Positions 1 to 5,780 are shown, counted from the first letter of the stretch. The stretch: 6,131 nt of DNA from Myxococcales bacterium (GCA_018970625.1 JAGWVZ010000233.1:1-6131); one strand, 5' to 3'. Notes: generated by a model not told the origin, from the sequence alone. Translations and numbers: made by a program.

Positions 1-713
1 CGGTTGAAGCTGCGCGCCAGTCGGCCAAGCTCGCCCGGACCTTCTGCGTCCACATGCCCTGCCAGATCACCTTCCGCCACCCGTTCGGTGGCACTACCCA
101 GCACTTCAAGCGGGCGGATGATCGTCCGCGACAAGAGAAAAAAGCCAACGACCATCGTCACTACCGACCCCAGCGCAAGATACCAGACCAGAAGCTGCTG
201 GGTGAGGTTCATCGTCTGCTGCACCTCACCCAGAGGGCGAAGGATCACCACCACTCCCACAGCGACGTCATCGAGCACCAGCGGCGCGAACGCTTCCACC
301 TGACGCACTCCGTCAGCGGCTGTCGCGACCTCACTGAGCGGCTGCCCCCCCAGCATGACCACCTGCGCATCGCGACCGTGACTCCAGGCCGATTCATTGT
401 ACGTCGGCCAGGACACCAGCGGATCCAGACGAGCGTCCAGCACGTGCGCCTGCATCCCGCCATAGTTGTTGCAAAAGATCTCCGAGATGCGCGCCAGATC
501 AAACAGATTGGTCGGCGCCGTCAGATCCAGTTCCGGATCCAGCGCTGCCGCCATGGTCAGCGCCGCGATGCCAGCCAGATTTTCGGTAGCCATCCGGGCC
601 TGCTCTTCCATGTGCCGCTGAACAAGCTTCAACACGCCGAAGGAGACCACGGCCACCGTCAGAGCCTGAAGCGCGAGGAGCACCACCAGAATATGAAAGC
701 GCAATCCTCGCAT
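1..713 (-). CDS. Membrane sensor protein, N-terminal part (two TM segments, extracytoplasmic sensor domain, HAMP); cut by the left window edge
   Basis: Reading the minus strand from the ATG at 713 gives 237 uninterrupted codons to the window edge, beginning MRGLRFHILVVLLALQA. Residues about 6-30 form a signal-anchor/TM helix. Residues 31-172 form an extracytoplasmic domain ending in a segment (about 139-165, AFAPLVLDDVAVGVVVI) that resembles the last strands of a PDC/Cache-type sensor fold. Residues about 174-195 form TM2. From about 196 a HAMP linker begins, with the typical IIRPLEVL proline (P201) and the GDL...GELGRLARSFN helix-2 signature (215-237). Membrane proteins of this build are usually histidine kinases, diguanylate cyclases or chemoreceptors; the output domain lies outside the window, so the class cannot be fixed. 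The gene follows the prepilin peptidase gene by 16 nt and is probably co-transcribed with it. An AGGAG site 7 nt upstream supports the start. The rightward open frame over 54-764 is its antisense shadow. Confidence 0.88.
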   Translation of the reverse strand, partial: MRGLRFHILVVLLALQALTVAVVSFGVLKLVQRHMEEQARMATENLAGIAALTMAAALDPELDLTAPTNLFDLARISEIFCNNYGGMQAHVLDARLDPLVSWPTYNESAWSHGRDAQVVMLGGQPLSEVATAADGVRQVEAFAPLVLDDVAVGVVVILRPLGEVQQTMNLTQQLLVWYLALGSVVTMVVGFFLLSRTIIRPLEVLGSATERVAEGDLAGHVDAEGPGELGRLARSFN

Positions 714-720
714 CGGCCCT

Positions 721-725
721 CTCCT
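721..725 (-). promoter_or_regulatory. Shine-Dalgarno site of the HAMP sensor gene
   Basis: The minus strand reads AGGAG here, 7 nt before the ATG at 713. It lies wholly within the 16-nt gap after the prepilin peptidase stop codon, as expected for translation of the second gene in an operon. Confidence 0.75.
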
Positions 726-729
726 ATGC

Positions 730-1854
730 TCAGGGCAAGGCGCCTGCGGTCACCCACTGCATAAAAGCGCGCCCCACAAAGATGTACTCCAGCGCGGCCA
801 GAGCTAGAAAGGGACCGAACGGAATCCCCATCTTCATGAACGCTTCCTCGTCATCGTCTTGCGTGACACCAGAAGCATCATCGGACGAGACGACCGATGC
901 AGCTCCGGCATTGGCAGGGTCTCCGCCGGACGCGTCTCCGTCCGTACCATCGACTGTGGTTCCACTCGGACTCGCTCCCGCATGGGAATGCTCTGCCGGC
1001 ACAGGGCCCACATAGCCCTGCGTTTCACTGCCATCCACAGATTTCCAGTACTCATCCTTCCACACACCACGCCACAGCACCGTCGTGTTCACCCCTCGAC
1101 GACGCTGCCATGACTCAAAACCGGCAGCCGCGAACGCGTAAATCAACCCCTGAAAAGACGCGAACATCATCACAAACAGCAGCGACTGCCACCCCAGATT
1201 TGCGCCAATCATGCCCAGCAGCGCGCCGTCACCCAGACCCATGCCCTCTTTGCCTGTCAACAGCCGGTAACCGTAATAGATGGCAAGCACCACCCCCCAG
1301 CCCACGACCACGCCAAGGCCGGCATCGACGATGTCCACCGATGGAAAATACGCTGCCCAGACGCCCGTCTTGGGCCACATCAGCGCCCCGATCAATCCCC
1401 AGATCGTGCACGGCGTGGTCAACCTGTTCGGGATAATGCCCATATCCAGATCGATGAACGTGATGCTCACCAGCGCGGTCATGAAGAAAAAGTGAAAGAA
1501 GAAGGGAATCGCGATCACCTGCAACGGCTGCACAGCGAGTGTGTTCGCTGAAACATGCAGCCACAGCGCCAGCCCAAGAATCCCCGTCAGGAGCTCAATG
1601 GCCGGATATCGCACCGGGATCGACGTACCGCACGCCCTGCACTTGCCGCGCAGCCAGATCAGCCACGCGAAGATGGGAACATTGTCCCACGGTCGGATGG
1701 GTGTGCTGCACACCGGGCAATGACTCGGCGGGTGGCTGAGCGATTTGCCTCGCGGCAACCGCCAGATCACGACGTTCAAAAAACTGCCCCAGATAGCCCC
1801 CCAACAGAAGGCATAGACGGCGAGGAAGGTCTTCCAGTAAGCGATGTCAGTCAT
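730..1854 (-). CDS. pilD: Type IV prepilin peptidase / N-methyltransferase (PilD/GspO family) with an acidic loop insertion
   Basis: The 374-residue polytopic inner-membrane aspartic protease is expected to cleave type IV prepilin or type II secretion pseudopilin leaders and N-methylate the new N terminus. The N terminus carries GSFLNVVIWRLPRG (23-36) and PPSHCPVC (42-49). A zinc-type tetracysteine pattern is C46-x2-C49 and C72-x2-C75, followed by VRYPAIELLTG (81-91). The first catalytic-aspartate region is FIDLDMGIIPNRLT (133-146), with D135 and D137. The second is GLGDGALLGMIGANLGW (206-222), with D209. The family usually has lysine two residues after this aspartate; here it is A211. Residues about 252-340 are an unusual insertion, acidic and Ser/Gly-rich from about 275, before the final IPFGPFLALAAL helix (344-355). 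Family members are typically 250-290 aa. The ATG at 1854 is chosen because the consensus begins about 20 residues later; the frame stays open to 2085, but that extension is Arg/Pro-rich without family features. No clear SD is seen at 1854. Confidence 0.93.
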   Translation of the reverse strand: MTDIAYWKTFLAVYAFCWGAIWGSFLNVVIWRLPRGKSLSHPPSHCPVCSTPIRPWDNVPIFAWLIWLRGKCRACGTSIPVRYPAIELLTGILGLALWLHVSANTLAVQPLQVIAIPFFFHFFFMTALVSITFIDLDMGIIPNRLTTPCTIWGLIGALMWPKTGVWAAYFPSVDIVDAGLGVVVGWGVVLAIYYGYRLLTGKEGMGLGDGALLGMIGANLGWQSLLFVMMFASFQGLIYAFAAAGFESWQRRRGVNTTVLWRGVWKDEYWKSVDGSETQGYVGPVPAEHSHAGASPSGTTVDGTDGDASGGDPANAGAASVVSSDDASGVTQDDDEEAFMKMGIPFGPFLALAALEYIFVGRAFMQWVTAGALP

Positions 1855-2518
1855 GAGTGAATCAGGTAGTACGAATTCGACGACGCGTCCACCGGCAAGC
1901 CCGGGGGTACTGCGCCCTGCCCGCATCCCTCGACCGGGATCGCGTGGTTCGGATCGCTGGCCAGGACGGATTGACAGCCGCTGGGTTGGCTGGCCTGCCA
2001 CGTTACTGCTCTTTGCAGGCGCCGCGTTGTCGCTCAGCGCCGAACAGGCACTCCGCCCAGCGCTGTTGGTTGGCTGGGCTGCCACCTACGCCGCCACCGG
2101 TTTCTTTGCGTTCTTTTATGCGCTGCTCTTCATGGCCGGCTCCACATGGCGCCGACTCGCCATGCTCCTGTTTGTTCTGCTCCTGTTGACCGGACAGATC
2201 ACGCTGCATCTGGACGCCGCGCAACCGCGCGAGCTCATGGTGCATGACGAGCTGGTTTCTCGTTCGGCGTCGGTCGAACACCTTACGGCGGCCGCCGCCG
2301 ATGCGCTCGTGGCCTTGCTGCTCGTCCTGCATGGGTTCTGGCTCGCCTTCGGCTCGCGTCCACGATTCCCCGGTCAGGAGCCGTCCATCTTCGCCGAACC
2401 CGAACATGTGCCCGATTCGGACGCCGCGGTCGAACCGTCGGAGACGCACGAGACTGGCGACGGCGGAACGCAGACGCATCCGATAGAGCCCGCTGACGAA
2501 ACGGTCGATTCCCGCTGA
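1844..2518 (+). CDS. Unknown protein with four predicted membrane segments and an acidic C-terminal tail
   Basis: I do not recognise the family. The 224-residue product has a Pro/Arg-rich N terminus (1-47) and hydrophobic segments at about 48-66, 72-98, 104-122 and 150-170. A hydrophilic tail (about 171-224) is rich in Glu, Asp, Thr and Pro. A short polar stretch with His and Asp (123-149) separates segments 3 and 4. Codon use favours G or C in third positions, as in the neighbouring genes, and the helices are clean, so I think it is a real gene. Possible starts are ATG at 1844 or ATG at 1853; no other ATG, GTG or TTG start was seen before the first membrane segment. Neither start has a well-placed SD (an AGGAAGG at 1823-1829 is rather far). 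The 5' end overlaps the start of the divergent prepilin peptidase gene. It ends 96 nt before holA, with no terminator seen, so some read-through into holA is possible. Confidence 0.65.
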   Translation: MSVMSESGSTNSTTRPPASPGVLRPARIPRPGSRGSDRWPGRIDSRWVGWPATLLLFAGAALSLSAEQALRPALLVGWAATYAATGFFAFFYALLFMAGSTWRRLAMLLFVLLLLTGQITLHLDAAQPRELMVHDELVSRSASVEHLTAAAADALVALLLVLHGFWLAFGSRPRFPGQEPSIFAEPEHVPDSDAAVEPSETHETGDGGTQTHPIEPADETVDSR

Positions 2519-2559
2519 CCGAATGTTCGGACCACCGCCGTGGCGCGCCCGAGAAGTGT

Positions 2560-2590
2560 TTGGCTTGCCTGAAACGACGTGCCATATACA
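2560..2590 (+). promoter_or_regulatory. Weak candidate sigma70-type promoter upstream of holA
   Basis: TTGGCT (2560-2565) and TATACA (2585-2590) each match the -35 and -10 consensus at four of six positions, with a long 19-nt spacer. Transcription from here would start near 2597, just before the ATG at 2615 and after the alternative GTG at 2579. This is pattern matching only. Confidence 0.25.
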
Positions 2591-2614
2591 CGCCCGCTCC
2601 CCTTCCGGTGCAAC

Positions 2615-3670
2615 ATGGCGACACGTACATCTGGATCTTCAGAATCGCTCTCCAGAGGCAGAGAGTTCTTCCGCACGCTGGCTCGCGAGGGCCCCGGCGC
2701 TCCCGTCTATGTGCTGGGCGGCGAAGAGACATTCCTTGTCGACGAAGCGCTCGAACGCATCGAGACCCGGATGTTCCCCGGCGGGCGCGATGACTTCAAC
2801 TTCGCCGCCTTTCAGGGCGCCGAGGTCAAAGGAGCCGACGTTGTCGCTGCGGCGGATCTTTTGCCCATGTTCGCGCCGAGACGGCTGGTACTGCTTCGCA
2901 ACGCCGACAAAATGCCCGCAGCCGAGTGGAAGCCGGTCGCTGAATATGCGCAGCGCCCCAACCCGGCCACGGTGCTGGTCATTGAGCTGACGAAGCCGGA
3001 CGAGCGGGTCAAGGCCGTCAAAGAGCTTCTCGCCGCGCCGTCGGTTGAGGTGATCCTTTTTCCGCACCTGGGCGACGCCGAGCTACTGCCCTGGATCGTT
3101 CGACGAGCCCAGCAGCGCGGTCTCGTGCTGGGGCAGGATGTACCGGAGTACCTGCTGGACTCGGTGGGGGCTTCCCTGCAACAACTGGCGCTGGCCATCG
3201 AGAAGATTGACCTCTTTGTAGGGCCCGGTGAGGCCCCTCGACAGGTCACCGAGCCGATCGCCCGCACCGTGGTGGCCGATGGCCGCTCGCGCAACATCTT
3301 CGAACTGGTCGAGCATATTGCGAGTCGCCGGGTCGATACCGCTCTGGATTGCTTTGAACGGCTGCTGCTGGATGGCGAGAGTCCAGTCGCGGTCACCGGC
3401 ATGATCGCGTCGCAGTTTCGGCAGTTGCTGATGATCCGCAACGGCCTGAATGAGGGCATCAGCGGGCGCGAGCTGGCCGCATGGGCAAACGTGCCACCGT
3501 TTCGCGTGGATGCGCTTTCGCGTCTGGTGAGGCAGTTTCAGGAAGACGATCTCATCGCCATTCTGGAGCGCATCATGCGGACCGATCATGCGCTAAAGTC
3601 GTCACGACTGCGGGACAGTACGCTGGTCGAGGCGCTGATCCTGCGCATCTGTGGCGGTGCGCGGGAGTAG
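2615..3670 (+). CDS. holA: DNA polymerase III subunit delta (clamp loader)
   Basis: The delta subunit opens the beta sliding clamp within the clamp-loader complex (delta, delta', tau/gamma) in the cytoplasm. The 351-residue product fits the usual family length of about 330-350. The AAA+-like N-terminal domain shows PVYVLGGEETFLVDEALERI (30-49). The family stretch LLPMFAPRRLVLLRNADK (82-99) corresponds to the conserved 'LFG..RLV.vrnadk' region. Domain II/III signatures are VPEYLLDSVGASLQQLALAIEKIDLF (176-201), NIFELVEHIASRRVDTALDCFERLL (227-251), VPPFRVDALSRLVRQF (293-308) and the C-terminal ALKSSRLRDSTLVEALILRIC (326-346). ATG 2615 is preferred over GTG 2579: GGTG at 2607-2610 can pair with the end of 16S rRNA, and the extra 12 residues lack similarity to the family. 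The gene lies 96 nt after the membrane-protein gene and converges on rpsT. Delta subunits diverge strongly, but the whole-length pattern is clear. Confidence 0.92.
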   Translation: MATRTSGSSESLSRGREFFRTLAREGPGAPVYVLGGEETFLVDEALERIETRMFPGGRDDFNFAAFQGAEVKGADVVAAADLLPMFAPRRLVLLRNADKMPAAEWKPVAEYAQRPNPATVLVIELTKPDERVKAVKELLAAPSVEVILFPHLGDAELLPWIVRRAQQRGLVLGQDVPEYLLDSVGASLQQLALAIEKIDLFVGPGEAPRQVTEPIARTVVADGRSRNIFELVEHIASRRVDTALDCFERLLLDGESPVAVTGMIASQFRQLLMIRNGLNEGISGRELAAWANVPPFRVDALSRLVRQFQEDDLIAILERIMRTDHALKSSRLRDSTLVEALILRICGGARE

Positions 3671-3761
3671 CCCGTTGTGGCGCGTCGTGTCGGGTCCTGG
3701 CGGTGTGCGGCGAGGCGACTGTAGCGGCTCAGCCGACGAGATCGGCAGAATCGCTCGGCGC

Positions 3762-3788
3762 AAAAACATCAAAACCGCCAGAAGGCGG
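3762..3788 (-). terminator. Rho-independent terminator of rpsT
   Basis: On the minus strand CCGCC-TTCT-GGCGG (3788 down to 3775) forms a perfect 5-bp GC stem with a TTCT loop. It is followed at once by TTTT (3774-3771) and then, after four bases, by TTTTT (3766-3762). It lies about 50 nt past the rpsT stop codon. In the opposite direction the stem is followed by AGTCAGG, with no T-run, so it should act only on leftward transcripts. Confidence 0.75.
3777..3788. repeat. 12-bp direct repeat, copy 1 (within the terminator stem)
   Basis: GCCAGAAGGCGG here is identical to positions 3825-3836, 48 bp away. This copy forms most of the rpsT terminator hairpin. Confidence 0.6.
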
Positions 3789-3824
3789 AGTCAGGTCAGT
3801 CAGTGCCGAAGCCCGACAGATGGT

Positions 3825-3836
3825 GCCAGAAGGCGG
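3825..3836. repeat. 12-bp direct repeat, copy 2 (next to the rpsT stop)
   Basis: GCCAGAAGGCGG is identical to copy 1 and ends two bases from the rpsT stop codon. Its flanks allow only a short GCC/GGC stem and it has no T-run, so it is not itself a good terminator. Confidence 0.6.
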
Positions 3837-3837
3837 T

Positions 3838-4119
3838 TCAGCCGAGGCTGTTCACGAGCTTCTGGAGACGCGAGATGCGGCGGCTGGCCTGATTCTTGTG
3901 AATCACACCCTTCGCAGCTGCCTGGTCAATTTTGCGCATGGTGGCCACCAGCAGCGCTTTTGCCTCGTCCGGGGTCGCGCCTTCCGTCGTCGCGGCGGAC
4001 TCAACAGCCTCACGTACCTTGCGCACATTGGTCCGCATGGTGCTACGAACGTAGCGGTTACGGGCCTGACGCTTCTTGTTCTGACGATTACGCTTTTCTG
4101 CCGACTTATGGTTAGCCAC
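3838..4119 (-). CDS. rpsT: 30S ribosomal protein S20 (bS20)
   Basis: bS20 is a primary binder of 16S rRNA needed for 30S assembly. The 93-residue, highly basic helical protein shows the full family signature: ANHKSAEKRNRQNKKRQARN (2-21), the RTNVRKVREAV helix (29-39), the AKALLVATMRKIDQAAAKGV segment (53-72), and IHKNQASRRISRLQKLVN (73-90). The length is normal. The start codon is GTG (4119-4117), not ATG, with a GGAG SD 8 nt upstream and a 5-bp hairpin just before that SD. In E. coli rpsT also uses a non-AUG start (UUG) and is under translational feedback by S20, so similar control is plausible here but inferred. The gene converges on holA, is divergent from cinA, and is followed by its own terminator. 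Confidence 0.97.
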   Translation of the reverse strand: MANHKSAEKRNRQNKKRQARNRYVRSTMRTNVRKVREAVESAATTEGATPDEAKALLVATMRKIDQAAAKGVIHKNQASRRISRLQKLVNSLG

Positions 4120-4127
4120 GATTCACA

Positions 4128-4131
4128 CTCC
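4128..4131 (-). promoter_or_regulatory. Shine-Dalgarno site that supports the GTG start of rpsT
   Basis: The minus strand reads CCGGAGTG, with GGAG 8 nt before the GTG at 4119. No in-frame ATG is near, and the ANHKSAEKR N terminus of S20 follows directly, so the non-ATG start is well supported. Confidence 0.7.
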
Positions 4132-4136
4132 GGGGA

Positions 4137-4152
4137 TGCCGAACTTCCGGCA
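4137..4152 (-). promoter_or_regulatory. Leader hairpin just upstream of the rpsT ribosome-binding site
   Basis: The minus strand reads TGCCG-GAAGTT-CGGCA, a 5-bp stem with a 6-nt loop that ends 5 nt before the GGAG site. Its position would allow it to affect 30S access or S20 feedback, but no known motif is matched. Confidence 0.35.
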
Positions 4153-4288
4153 AACGACTTCATCGAAGATCCGACGACGAAACTCATCTCCATGCAAAGG
4201 AATGAGCGGTCGTTCCTTGAACATCCAGACCATTGCCTGACACCGTTGACCTGCAGAGCAGTCGATACCATGGCAAGTGGGACGGTCG

Positions 4289-4317
4289 GGTTAGCATGTG
4301 GCACAATCCAGTGTCAA
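4289..4317 (-). promoter_or_regulatory. Candidate rpsT promoter
   Basis: The minus strand has a consensus -35 TTGACA (4317-4312). Sixteen nt later comes GCTAAC (4295-4290), which matches the -10 consensus at only three of six positions. The start would be near 4283, giving a leader of about 165 nt. The -35 is good and the -10 poor. Confidence 0.3.
4299..4307 (+). promoter_or_regulatory. Candidate extended -10 element for cinA
   Basis: TGGCACAAT fits the TGn extended -10 layout, with CACAAT matching four of six -10 positions. There is no fitting -35 element. It overlaps the candidate leftward rpsT promoter. Confidence 0.25.
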
Positions 4318-4396
4318 CTCTCCCGTCCCCACCGACGTTGCTTTTCACACCGCCCCACCTTCCCGGGGCTGCTCGCTTCTTTACTTCAGCACTGGC

Positions 4397-4400
4397 AGGA
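4397..4400 (+). promoter_or_regulatory. Shine-Dalgarno site of cinA
   Basis: AGGA lies 4 nt before the ATG at 4405. It is short-spaced, but it is the only purine-rich match, and the start it supports places the family N terminus MRITYLAVGDELL exactly. Confidence 0.5.
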
Positions 4401-4404
4401 TGAC

Positions 4405-5667
4405 ATGCGCATCACGTATCTGGCCGTTGGTGACGAGCTCCTCGATGGTCGTGTCACGGATACCAACCTGACGTTCACCGGCGGCTGCATCCGTCGCGCG
4501 GGGCTTCGCCTGCAGGCTGCGCAGTGCGTCCCCGATGTCGTCTCGTTGATCGCCGACGCGGTCCAACAGCTCGCCCGGACATCGGACATGGTCCTCGTCA
4601 GTGGCGGCTGCGGCCCGACGACCGATGACGTCACCCGCGAAGCCATCGCTGCAGCGGCGCAGGTGCCACTCACCCGCCACGCCGAAGCCGAAGCCAGACT
4701 CCGGGACAAGTTCGCGAGCCGGGGCCTCACCATGACCGAGAACAATCTGCGTCAGGCGGATTTGCCCGCGAGCTGCACCCTGCTCCCCAGCGAAGTGGGT
4801 ACCGCAGACGCCTGCGTCACCCGGGTGGCTGACGCCGACGTGTACTCGCTGCCCGGGGTCCCTCGCGAGTACGAGTCCCTGTTTCGGCGATGGATTGAAC
4901 CCCGCATCCAGGCCGCCGAGCCGCTCCTGACACTGCGCCTGACCACGTTCGGTATCGCGGAGAGCGTCCTGGGAGCACGCGTCGAATTCCATCAGCCGGG
5001 TGACGCCGTGCGCATCGCCTATTGTGCCACCTGGCCCACGGTGCAGGTAGAGTTGACCGCAGCGCCCAACACCACGGACGCCCTGAACATCTTTTACGAG
5101 ACCTTACGGGCGCAGTTGCAGCCATGGGTGATCGAGGCCACCTCTCCCGCCCATTTGCTGGCTCAGTTGCTCACCGAGCGACGCTGGCAGATGGTGACCG
5201 CCGAGAGCTGCACGGGCGGCCTGATCGCGTCGTCGCTCACCGATATTCCCGGTGCTTCCGCCTGGTTCGACAGCGCCTGGGTCACTTACGCAAACCGCGC
5301 GAAGATCGAGTCACTCGGTGTCCCCGAAGCGCTCATTGAGACACACGGCGCCGTGAGCGCAGAGGTCGTTCAGGCCCTGGCGACGCAGGCACGATTGAGA
5401 AGCCGCACCGATCTTTCGATCGCCATCAGCGGCATCGCCGGGCCAGGGGGAGGAACCGTGGAGAAGCCGATAGGGACCGTGTGGATCGCGATTGCGACCG
5501 AGGCGTCCACCGTCGTCGTCGGCGCCAGAGTCCCTTCACGCGGACGCATCGCCTTCCGGCAATCGGTCTCGGCGCTGGCGTTACTCGCAGCCTGCCGGGT
5601 GCTGCAGGGCCGAGTCAGCGACATGGAACACTGGTGGGGCGTGCAGCGTGTCCAGGTGTTGACGTGA
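4405..5667 (+). CDS. cinA: CinA: nicotinamide-nucleotide amidase with N-terminal COG1058 (ADP-ribose pyrophosphatase-like) domain
   Basis: CinA proteins join a molybdopterin-binding-like domain (COG1058), reported in some members to hydrolyse ADP-ribose, to a PncC domain that deamidates NMN to nicotinate mononucleotide in pyridine-nucleotide salvage. The 420-residue length is normal. N-terminal motifs: LAVGDELLDGRVTDTN (6-21), SGGCGPTTDDVTREAI (66-81, where the family usually has GGLGPT), ENNLRQADLP (112-121) and LPGVPREYESLF (149-160). PncC motifs: TAESCTGGLIASSLTDIPGA (265-284), S285 and Y295 in the WFDSAWVTYANRAK stretch where catalytic-site Ser and Tyr lie, SGIAGPGGG (342-350) and KPIGTVWIAI (354-363). 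The frame is open far upstream, to 3481, but that run crosses holA and the antisense of rpsT and is not coding. The neighbouring thpR-like gene fits the cinA-thpR pairing seen in other bacteria. The older name 'competence/damage-inducible' reflects linkage with recA in some species. Confidence 0.95.
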   Translation: MRITYLAVGDELLDGRVTDTNLTFTGGCIRRAGLRLQAAQCVPDVVSLIADAVQQLARTSDMVLVSGGCGPTTDDVTREAIAAAAQVPLTRHAEAEARLRDKFASRGLTMTENNLRQADLPASCTLLPSEVGTADACVTRVADADVYSLPGVPREYESLFRRWIEPRIQAAEPLLTLRLTTFGIAESVLGARVEFHQPGDAVRIAYCATWPTVQVELTAAPNTTDALNIFYETLRAQLQPWVIEATSPAHLLAQLLTERRWQMVTAESCTGGLIASSLTDIPGASAWFDSAWVTYANRAKIESLGVPEALIETHGAVSAEVVQALATQARLRSRTDLSIAISGIAGPGGGTVEKPIGTVWIAIATEASTVVVGARVPSRGRIAFRQSVSALALLAACRVLQGRVSDMEHWWGVQRVQVLT

Positions 5668-5740
5668 ACCTGAACCCTGTTTGTTGACTGCAGCTTGACG
5701 ATCGCCCTGCATCCGTCCACTAAGCGACGCGTTGCAATTC

Positions 5741-5760
5741 AGGGCCGCGTGTCGCGCCCT
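5741..5760. promoter_or_regulatory. Imperfect GC-rich stem-loop between cinA and the thpR-like gene
   Basis: AGGGC and GCG pair with CGC and GCCCT around a TGT loop (8 bp with one bulged C at 5746). It has no T-run on either side, so it is not a standard intrinsic terminator. It lies about 75 nt after cinA and 20 nt before the next gene, and could be a Rho-type pause, an mRNA stabiliser or chance. Confidence 0.3.
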
Positions 5761-5780
5761 CTCAAAGCCACGAGTACGTT

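Larger units (their letters stand above)
3671..3837. other. Convergent intergenic region between holA and rpsT
   Basis: The region holds no gene. It contains short GC-rich inverted repeats near holA: CGGCTCAGCCG at 3725-3735, and GCCGA/TCGGC arms at 3732-3736 and 3742-3746. Neither is followed by a T-run, so a rightward intrinsic terminator for holA is not evident. The leftward rpsT terminator and one copy of a 12-bp repeat lie on the right side, with the other copy next to the rpsT stop. Confidence 0.6.
4120..4404. other. Divergent intergenic region between rpsT and cinA
   Basis: This 285-nt region has no convincing coding sequence; the open frames crossing it are extensions of shadows of rpsT or upstream runs of the cinA frame. 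It must hold the promoters of both flanking genes. Visible signals are a perfect TTGACA on the minus strand (4317-4312), an extended -10-like TGGCACAAT on the plus strand (4299-4307) and the rpsT leader hairpin. No tRNA, small RNA or riboswitch was recognised. Confidence 0.55.

Noticed and set aside
54..764. Rightward open frame of 236 codons at the left edge
   Set aside because: The product is rich in His, Arg and Gln with no domain, and it is antisense to the clear TM-HAMP protein on the minus strand.
1855..2085. 77-codon N-terminal extension of the prepilin peptidase
   Set aside because: It is Arg/Pro/Ala-rich, has no family similarity, and is antisense to the membrane-protein gene; the family consensus starts soon after the ATG at 1854.
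2003..2479. Leftward open frame opposite the unknown membrane protein
   Set aside because: The product is Arg/Gln/Glu/Gly-rich low complexity, typical of the antisense of a GC-rich membrane gene; the plus-strand frame has clean helices.
2579..2614. GTG start giving 12 extra residues on HolA
   Set aside because: The extra residues match nothing in the family, and a candidate -10 element overlaps this stretch.
3725..3746. Inverted repeats after holA as a holA terminator
   Set aside because: The stems are short and no T-run follows in the rightward direction.
3903..4304. Leftward open frame overlapping rpsT and the intergenic region
   Set aside because: It overlaps S20 out of frame and has no recognisable features.
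3481..4404. Long rightward open frame leading into cinA, which would make a 728-residue protein
   Set aside because: It overlaps the end of holA in another frame and runs antisense to rpsT; the CinA family N terminus begins exactly at the ATG at 4405 with an SD-like AGGA upstream.
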